From an uncultured Bacteroidota bacterium (GTDB taxonomy: Bacteria; Bacteroidota; Bacteroidia; UBA7662): a stretch of 19,109 nt of DNA. The notes beneath the pieces are model-generated. The model had not been told where the DNA came from, did no database searches, and saw only the letters and a program-made list of their open reading frames with translations. Both the position numbers and the translations under genes were made by a program. Positions 14,422 through 19,109 of the stretch are shown here, one piece after another. The DNA lies in assembly GCA_903856555.1 (NCBI GenBank), contig CAIOCC010000179.1, positions 1-19,109 of the forward strand. The letters are read 5' to 3'. The first letter of the stretch is position 1. Every line of letters starts with the position of its first letter.

Positions 14422-14465
14422 AAAGCTTGCGAACTAAGAAAGCTTGCGGCCTAATAAAGCTTGCG
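14422..14465 (+). repeat. Three-copy 17-bp repeat at the antiporter/rpoN convergence
   Basis: AAAGCTTGCG occurs at 14422-14431, 14439-14448 and 14456-14465, an exact 17-bp period. The last copy is the 3' end of rpoN. Read leftward, each copy has the form CGCAAGCTTT-N-NTAG, so the final rpoN codons (Arg-Lys-Leu-Tyr-stop) and stop appear triplicated. It fills most of the 36-base gap between the two stops. AAGCTT is palindromic, but I see no GC-rich terminator stem. Confidence 0.8.
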
Positions 14466-16064
14466 AAGCCGGGCCACCGGTATCCCCAATTGCTCCCGGT
14501 ACTTGGCCACCGTCCGGCGAGCCAAGCGAAAACCCATTTCGAGCAAAGCCTGCAACAAGGCATCGTCGTCCAGCGGATTGCTTTTGTCCTCGGCCTCGAT
14601 CAGCGTTCCCATCACCTCGCGGACCTGAATGGCCGATGCCTCGGGCCCGCTTTGGGTTGCAATGCCTTCGCTAAAAAAGGCTTTGAGCGGAAAATGCCCA
14701 AACCAAGTCTGAACATACTTGGAACTCACCACCCGTGAAACCGTTGAAACATCCATCCCGATGCGTTCCGAAACATCTTTGAGGATCATGGGCCGAAGCC
14801 TGGCCTTGTTACCGCTCAAAAAATAGTCCTGCTGCAAGTCCAAAATAGCCTGCATGGTCAGTCGCAATGTTTGGCCGCGCTGTTCCAAGGCCTCGATGAA
14901 CCAGCGCGCCTGGTCGATTTTGGTGCGAATAAACTGCGAAGCCTCGCGCATGCCTTTTCCGGCCCGACGGCCGTCGTATTCCTCCAGCATTTCCCGGTAA
15001 TAGGTGCTGATTTTGAGTGACTTGGAGTCGTTTCCTTCGTTGAGGTGCAGCTCCAATCGACCGTCCCTTAACATCACATAAAAATCCGGAATGGCCGTGG
15101 GCGCTTCGTCCGGTTGGGCCAAGGAATCCCCCGGGCGGGGATTGAGCGTCAGGATCTCGGAGCGGGCCTCCCGCATTCGTTCGGTGCTCCAGCCTAGTTT
15201 GGCGGCGAGGCGATCAAATTGACGCTGACCGTAGGCCTCAAAATGATGTTCCAACAACAGAATAGCATCCTCCAAAGGATCCCCTCCTTGGGCTTGGGCG
15301 GCGGTCTCTTCCTCCCCTGTCCAGTGACCTCGGTTCAATAGTCGGCGACGCAATTGCAAAAGCAGGCATTCCTGCAAATCCTGAGCCCCCACCCCGGGTG
15401 GATCCAATTCCTGGACCTTGGCCAAAACCTCCTGCAATCGAGGGAGTTGGATGACCAGGTTTTCTTGAAAAGCCAGGTCATCGACCAGGTTGGCCAAAGG
15501 CCGGCGCAGGTATCCGTCGGGGTCCAGGTTCCCAATCAAATGCAGCCCGATCCGGTTTTCTTCGTCGGACTCGGCCACCATATGCCATTGGGCCAGGAGG
15601 TCCTCCAGGAAGCTCCCCCCGGAGGTCTGGTTGACCATCCGGTTGTCCACTTCGGGGGCCTGCTGGCCTTGGTCCAGGTAATCGTCCGTTTGGTCCTCGG
15701 ACCATTCCCCGGCATAGAGGGCGTCCTCCGCTACCGGGCCCTCCTCCAAGGTGGTTGCCTCCTCCCCGCCTTCTCCCGAAACACCCGATTCGCCCAGATC
15801 CGTTGCTTCCCCCGCTTCCCCCACCTCTCCCGCATCCCCCTCGCCCCCCTCGTCCGTTGAATCCCCCAAATCACCCAGGTCCCCCAATTCCAAACCGCCC
15901 TCGTCCCTCCCTTCCTCCAACGCTGGGTTGGCCTCCAGCTCGGCCTGAATCCGCTCCTCCAGGGCCGATACCGGCAACTGCAAGAGCTTCATCAGCTGAA
16001 TTTGCTGAGGAGAGAGCTTGGTTAAAAGCCTCTGGTGGAGACCGAGTCGGGATTTCGAAGCCAT
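14451..16064 (-). CDS. rpoN: RNA polymerase sigma-54 factor (RpoN)
   Basis: Sigma-54 directs RNA polymerase to -24/-12 promoters and needs an ATP-dependent enhancer-binding activator. From the ATG at 16064 the protein has 537 residues (an ATG at 16073 adds three). Region I is typical: QRLLTKLSPQQIQLMKLLQLPVSALEERIQAELEANPALEE (about 12-51). A long acidic Gly/Glu/Asp linker follows (about 52-137), then the core-binding domain (FLEDLLAQW through PGVGAQDLQECLLLQLR). Next come the DNA-binding helices with SERIGMDVSTVSRVVSSKY, and the RpoN box ARRTVAKYREQLGIP near the C-terminus. All essential parts are present. The long linker makes it larger than the usual ~480-500 residues. The frame continues upstream through asnS, but that is antisense shadow. 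A -7 element ends right before 16073, which favours 16064. Activators are not in the window. Confidence 0.95.
   Translation of the reverse strand: MASKSRLGLHQRLLTKLSPQQIQLMKLLQLPVSALEERIQAELEANPALEEGRDEGGLELGDLGDLGDSTDEGGEGDAGEVGEAGEATDLGESGVSGEGGEEATTLEEGPVAEDALYAGEWSEDQTDDYLDQGQQAPEVDNRMVNQTSGGSFLEDLLAQWHMVAESDEENRIGLHLIGNLDPDGYLRRPLANLVDDLAFQENLVIQLPRLQEVLAKVQELDPPGVGAQDLQECLLLQLRRRLLNRGHWTGEEETAAQAQGGDPLEDAILLLEHHFEAYGQRQFDRLAAKLGWSTERMREARSEILTLNPRPGDSLAQPDEAPTAIPDFYVMLRDGRLELHLNEGNDSKSLKISTYYREMLEEYDGRRAGKGMREASQFIRTKIDQARWFIEALEQRGQTLRLTMQAILDLQQDYFLSGNKARLRPMILKDVSERIGMDVSTVSRVVSSKYVQTWFGHFPLKAFFSEGIATQSGPEASAIQVREVMGTLIEAEDKSNPLDDDALLQALLEMGFRLARRTVAKYREQLGIPVARLRKLY
15751..15908 (-). 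repeat. Imperfect Gly-Glu/Asp-X triplet repeat coding for the sigma-54 acidic linker
   Basis: On the coding strand this stretch encodes a run of triplets of the form G-D/E-x (GDLGDLGDS, then GEVGEAGEA, GESGVSGEG), about 14 in number. DNA similarity recurs mostly at a 9-bp period with CCCCC/TCCCC blocks on the plus strand. Boundaries are approximate and the copies are degenerate. It lies between region I and the core-binding domain, the natural variable region of sigma-54. Confidence 0.65.
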
Positions 16065-16073
16065 TCGCTTCAT

Positions 16074-16106
16074 CAAAGGTACATAGGCTATTTTTGATGT
16101 TTCAAA
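16074..16106 (-). promoter_or_regulatory. Candidate rpoN promoter
   Basis: Read leftward, TTTG (16106-16103), a 21-base spacer and TACCTTTG (16081-16074) match the Bacteroidota promoter pattern. The -7 element ends directly against the first possible rpoN ATG (16073), so transcription would begin at or inside that codon. This points to the second ATG (16064) and a nearly leaderless mRNA. It interleaves with the asnS promoter on the other strand. Confidence 0.55.
16089..16096 (+). promoter_or_regulatory. Candidate asnS -7 element
   Basis: TATTTTTG matches TAnnTTTG 22 bases before the asnS ATG at 16119. A clear TTTG at the usual upstream distance is not visible. The element lies inside the spacer of the rpoN promoter, so the two polymerases could not bind together. 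Confidence 0.5.
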
Positions 16107-16118
16107 TTTGGAGCCACT

Positions 16119-17642
16119 ATGAAAACGCAAGCGATAGGAGACCTGGCCCGTTGGGTAGGTCAGTCGGTAGAACTGCAGGGCTGGGTCATGGCCCGTCGTT
16201 CCAGCAAAGACCTGGTTTTTCTGGTCATGCGTGATGGGAGCGGGCTCTGCCAATGCGTTGCCGATCGCAGCACCCTGGGCGATGCGATGTACGAAGAAGC
16301 CGAAGCCCTCACCCAGGAAAGCGCCTTCTATTGCCGCGGCGAAGTGGTCGCCGACCCCCGCCAAATCGGGGGACACGAAGTCCGACTCAGCGAAATCCGC
16401 ACCCTGCACCTCAGCAAGGACTTCCCCATCACCCCCAAAGAACACGGCGTGGACTTCCTCATGGACCACCGCCACCTTTGGCTCCGCTCCAAAAGGCAAT
16501 GGGCCATTATGCGCATTCGCAACACCCTGATCATGGCTATTCACCGCTTTTTTCAGGACCGCGGTTTTGTCCAAATGGACGCCCCCATTTTTACGGACAA
16601 CGCCTGCGAAGGGACCTCCACCCTCTTCGCCACCGATTTCTACGGACACCCCGCCTACCTCAGCCAGAGCGGACAGCTTTATGGCGAGGCCATGGCCATG
16701 GCCATGGGCAAAATCTACACCTTTGGACCCACGTTCCGGGCCGAAAAATCCAAGACCCGCCGACACCTCTCGGAATTCTGGATGATCGAACCCGAGATGG
16801 CCTTTTGCGATTTGCGCCAAAACATGGACCTCATCGAGGAATTTCTCCGCGATGTGGTGAGCGCCGTCCTGGAACGCAACCGCCTCGAACTGGAACTGAT
16901 TGAACGCCCCATCGAGCCTTTGCAGAAAGTCACCCAGCCCTTTGTGCGCATCCCCTACGAAGAAGCCGTTCAGATTATCCGCGGCGAACGCCTGGTGAAC
17001 GGGCAATCCGCCTTGGATGTGTTACGGGATGACCTGGCCCAGGTGCGCCGCAGCATCGAAGAAACCCGGACCGAGATCAGCGAACGCGAAGCCAAGCTGG
17101 CACAACCCGGTCTCAAGAAAGGCGAAATCGGTCATCATCAGGCCCAACTACAAGCCGCCCGCCAACGCCTGGACACGGCCGAAGAACAAGAACGCAACCT
17201 CCCCCAATGGATCGCCAGCGCCTCCAGCTTTGAGGCCGGCAACGACTTTGGCGGATCCGACGAAACGGTTTTGACCCGGCTCTTCGAAACCCCTATCATG
17301 GTGTACAACTGGCCGCACGAAGTCAAGGCCTTTTATATGAAGCGCGACGAAAACGACCCCCGCTGGGCCAAAGGCGTGGATGTCCTGGCCCCCGAAGGCT
17401 ACGGTGAAATCGTAGGCGGCGGCGAGCGCGAGACCAACCTCGAATGGCTGGTGGACAAAATCCACGAACACCAATTGCCCATGGAAGCCTTTGAATGGTA
17501 TTTGGACCTGCGGCGCTACGGCTCCGTTCCCCATTCCGGCTTTGGACTGGGCCTGGAACGCCTGGTCGCCTGGGTTTGCAAATTACCCCACGTCCGCGAA
17601 ACCATTCCTTTCCCCCGCATGTACGGCCGCATTGCCCCGTAA
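16119..17642 (+). CDS. asnS: Asparagine--tRNA ligase with a coiled-coil insertion
   Basis: AsnRS charges tRNA-Asn with asparagine. The 507-residue protein has an N-terminal OB-fold anticodon-binding domain (VELQGWVMARRSSKDLVFLVMRDG, about 17-40). The class II catalytic domain follows, with FFQDRGFVQMDAPIFTDNACEG as motif 1 region, FGPTFRAEKSKTRRHLSEFWMIEPEM (motif 2, about 202-227) and GFGLGLERLVAWVCKLPHVRETIPFPR (motif 3, about 474-500). The motif 2 context (AEKSKTRRHLSEF) is AsnRS-like rather than AspRS-like. Residues about 297-365 form a charged, heptad-like segment (LRDDLAQVRRSIEETRTEIS and onward) inserted in the catalytic domain before GNDFGGSDET. This likely makes a helical hairpin and explains the extra length over roughly 430-465 residues. 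glyS follows after 11 bases, so the two synthetases are probably one transcript. Confidence 0.95.
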   Translation: MKTQAIGDLARWVGQSVELQGWVMARRSSKDLVFLVMRDGSGLCQCVADRSTLGDAMYEEAEALTQESAFYCRGEVVADPRQIGGHEVRLSEIRTLHLSKDFPITPKEHGVDFLMDHRHLWLRSKRQWAIMRIRNTLIMAIHRFFQDRGFVQMDAPIFTDNACEGTSTLFATDFYGHPAYLSQSGQLYGEAMAMAMGKIYTFGPTFRAEKSKTRRHLSEFWMIEPEMAFCDLRQNMDLIEEFLRDVVSAVLERNRLELELIERPIEPLQKVTQPFVRIPYEEAVQIIRGERLVNGQSALDVLRDDLAQVRRSIEETRTEISEREAKLAQPGLKKGEIGHHQAQLQAARQRLDTAEEQERNLPQWIASASSFEAGNDFGGSDETVLTRLFETPIMVYNWPHEVKAFYMKRDENDPRWAKGVDVLAPEGYGEIVGGGERETNLEWLVDKIHEHQLPMEAFEWYLDLRRYGSVPHSGFGLGLERLVAWVCKLPHVRETIPFPRMYGRIAP

Positions 17643-17653
17643 CCAACCAACCT

Positions 17654-19109
17654 ATGACCCCCGAAGAACAATTCAAAAACCTGATCGGCCACGCCAAAGA
17701 GTATGGCTTTGTGTTTCAATCCAGCGAAATCTACGACGGGTTGTCGGCGGTCTACGATTATGGACAAAACGGGGTCATCCTCAAGAACCGACTGCGCGAA
17801 TACTGGTGGCGGGCCATGGTCCAGCTCAACGATAACATTGTCGGCCTGGACTCCGCGATTTTTATGCACCCCACCGTTTGGAAAGCCTCCGGCCACGTGG
17901 ACGCCTTCAACGACCCGTTGATTGATAACAAAGATTCCAAAAAACGCTACCGCGCCGATGTTCTGGTCGAAGAAGCCATCGCCAAGCAGGAAGCCAAAAT
18001 CCAAAAGGAGGTTGACAAAGGCCGCGCCAAATGGGGTGAAAGCTTTGACGAAGTTCAGTTCAAAGAAACCAACCCCAACGTGGCCCGCATCCAGGCCAAG
18101 ATCAACGATACCGAAGAGCGACTGCGCCAGTCCCTCGAAAACGCCGATTTCAAGGCCCTGCAGCAATTGATTCTGGACTTGGAAATCGTCTGCCCTATCA
18201 GCGGAACCCGCAACTGGACCGATGTACGGCAGTTTAACCTGATGTTCTCCACCGAAATGGGCGCCGTATCCGGCGAAGGCGGAACCCTGTACCTGCGGCC
18301 CGAAACCGCCCAAGGCATTTTTGTGAACTTCCTCAATGTCCAAAAGAGCGGTCGCATGAAAATCCCCTTTGGGATTGCCCAGACCGGCAAAGCCTTTCGC
18401 AACGAAATCGTTGCCCGGCAATTCATCTTCCGAATGCGGGAATTTGAGCAAATGGAGATGCAATACTTCGTGGCCCCCGGCACCGACCTGGAATGGTACG
18501 CCACCTGGAAAGCCAAGCGCCTGGCCTGGCATCATTCCCTGGGACTGGGCGCAGACAAGTACCGCTTCCACGACCACCTGAAACTTGCACATTACGCCAA
18601 TGCCGCCTGCGATATCGAATATCGCTTTCCCTTTGGCTTCAAAGAATTGGAAGGCATTCATTCCCGCACAGATTTTGACCTGACCCGCCACGAACAATTT
18701 TCGGGCCGCAAGCTGCGCTATTTCGACACCGAATCCGAGGCATCCTATGTGCCTTATGTTATCGAAACCTCCATCGGTCTGGACCGCCTCTTCCTTGCCA
18801 CCCTGGCCGCCGCCTACACCGAAGAAAAACTCGAAGACGGTAGCGAACGCGTCGTGCTCCGACTACCCGCCTTCGTCGCCCCGGTCCAAGTAGCCCTGCT
18901 GCCCCTGATCAAAAAGGACGGCCTCCCCGAATTGGCCCGCCAAATCCAAAACAGCCTTCGATTTCGATTCCTAACCCAATACGACGAAAAAGACTCCATC
19001 GGCAAACGCTACCGCCGTCAGGACGCCCTAGGCACCCCCGTTTGCTTGACCATCGACCACCAATCTCTGGAAGACCATTGCGTCACCCTGCGCCACCGCG
19101 ACAGCATGC
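17654..19109 (+). CDS. glyS: Glycine--tRNA ligase, single-chain alpha2 type (3' end cut by window)
   Basis: The frame runs open from the ATG at 17654 to the window end, about 485 residues, probably lacking only the last ~20. This is the homodimeric GlyRS type, not the alpha2-beta2 GlyQ/GlyS type (glyQS is an alternative symbol). The start EEQFKNLIGHAKEYGFVFQSSEIY and YDYGQNGVILKNRLREYWW form the N-terminal class II core. LRPETAQGIFVNFLNV, GIAQTGKAFRNEI (about 240-252) and QFIFRMREFEQMEMQYF (256-272) cover motif 2. YVIETSIGLDRLFLA (368-382) is motif 3. The C-terminal anticodon-binding domain starts near LPAFVAPVQVALLPL. An insert at about 95-170 is rich in charged helix-forming residues, as in many bacterial homodimeric GlyRS. 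The leader from asnS is 11 bases. Confidence 0.95.
   Translation, partial: MTPEEQFKNLIGHAKEYGFVFQSSEIYDGLSAVYDYGQNGVILKNRLREYWWRAMVQLNDNIVGLDSAIFMHPTVWKASGHVDAFNDPLIDNKDSKKRYRADVLVEEAIAKQEAKIQKEVDKGRAKWGESFDEVQFKETNPNVARIQAKINDTEERLRQSLENADFKALQQLILDLEIVCPISGTRNWTDVRQFNLMFSTEMGAVSGEGGTLYLRPETAQGIFVNFLNVQKSGRMKIPFGIAQTGKAFRNEIVARQFIFRMREFEQMEMQYFVAPGTDLEWYATWKAKRLAWHHSLGLGADKYRFHDHLKLAHYANAACDIEYRFPFGFKELEGIHSRTDFDLTRHEQFSGRKLRYFDTESEASYVPYVIETSIGLDRLFLATLAAAYTEEKLEDGSERVVLRLPAFVAPVQVALLPLIKKDGLPELARQIQNSLRFRFLTQYDEKDSIGKRYRRQDALGTPVCLTIDHQSLEDHCVTLRHRDSM

Noticed and set aside
14415..14450. Rho-independent terminator formed by the AAGCTT repeats
   Set aside because: Pairing would be limited to about six bases with no T-run, so a stable terminator is not supported.
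16074..17006. Upstream extension of the rpoN frame over asnS, giving an 851-residue product
   Set aside because: The extra 311 residues lie antisense to asnS and show no sigma-54 sequence; region I begins properly after the ATG at 16064 or 16073.

Overview
The window looks like part of the chromosome of a GC-rich member of the Bacteroidota. The evidence is a DUF4270-type lipoprotein, a stand-alone starch-synthase catalytic-domain protein next to panC/panD, a single-chain (alpha2-type) glycyl-tRNA synthetase, and several copies of the Bacteroidota -7 promoter element TAnnTTTG just upstream of genes. I cannot resolve the class or genus. Coding density is very high. No gap exceeds 300 bases, and I saw no tRNA, rRNA, insertion sequence, prophage or CRISPR array.

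Layout. (1) Positions 1-3628, minus strand: panC, panD, a UPF0104 membrane protein, rfaE2 and the start of an MMPL/RND exporter. They overlap or nearly touch, so they are probably one operon read leftward (pantothenate precursors, envelope/heptose supply, export). (2) 3725-7829, plus strand: a starch-synthase catalytic-domain protein, a DUF4270 lipoprotein translationally coupled to it (ATGA overlap), then glmS with its own candidate promoter. This block concerns the cell surface and sugars. (3) 7856-13180, minus strand: a PAP2-like membrane protein, a PaaG-like isomerase, a DUF47 PhoU-like protein, a Pit phosphate transporter and formate-tetrahydrofolate ligase. DUF47 and pit are a classical pair, and fhs follows pit by 13 bases. 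(4) 13206-14414, plus strand: a CPA2-type cation/proton antiporter, converging on (5) rpoN (sigma-54), minus strand. (6) 16119-19109, plus strand: asnS and glyS (cut by the window end), divergent from rpoN across a compact region with what look like overlapping promoters.

Most of the window is housekeeping. The unusual layer is repetition inside ordinary genes. In-frame tandem repeats expand the N-terminus of the UPF0104 protein (30-bp period), a loop of PanC (18- and 36-bp periods), a loop of the PAP2-like protein (15- and 24-bp periods) and the acidic linker of sigma-54 (imperfect Gly-Glu-X triplets). A 17-bp repeat triplicates the end of rpoN, stop codon included. This suggests a genome prone to small tandem duplications that are tolerated in non-conserved loops. 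I found no convincing new multi-gene system. The best leads are the repeat expansions, the starch-synthase-like protein lacking its usual partner domain and signature motif, the coiled-coil insertion in AsnRS, and the rpoN/asnS divergent promoter.
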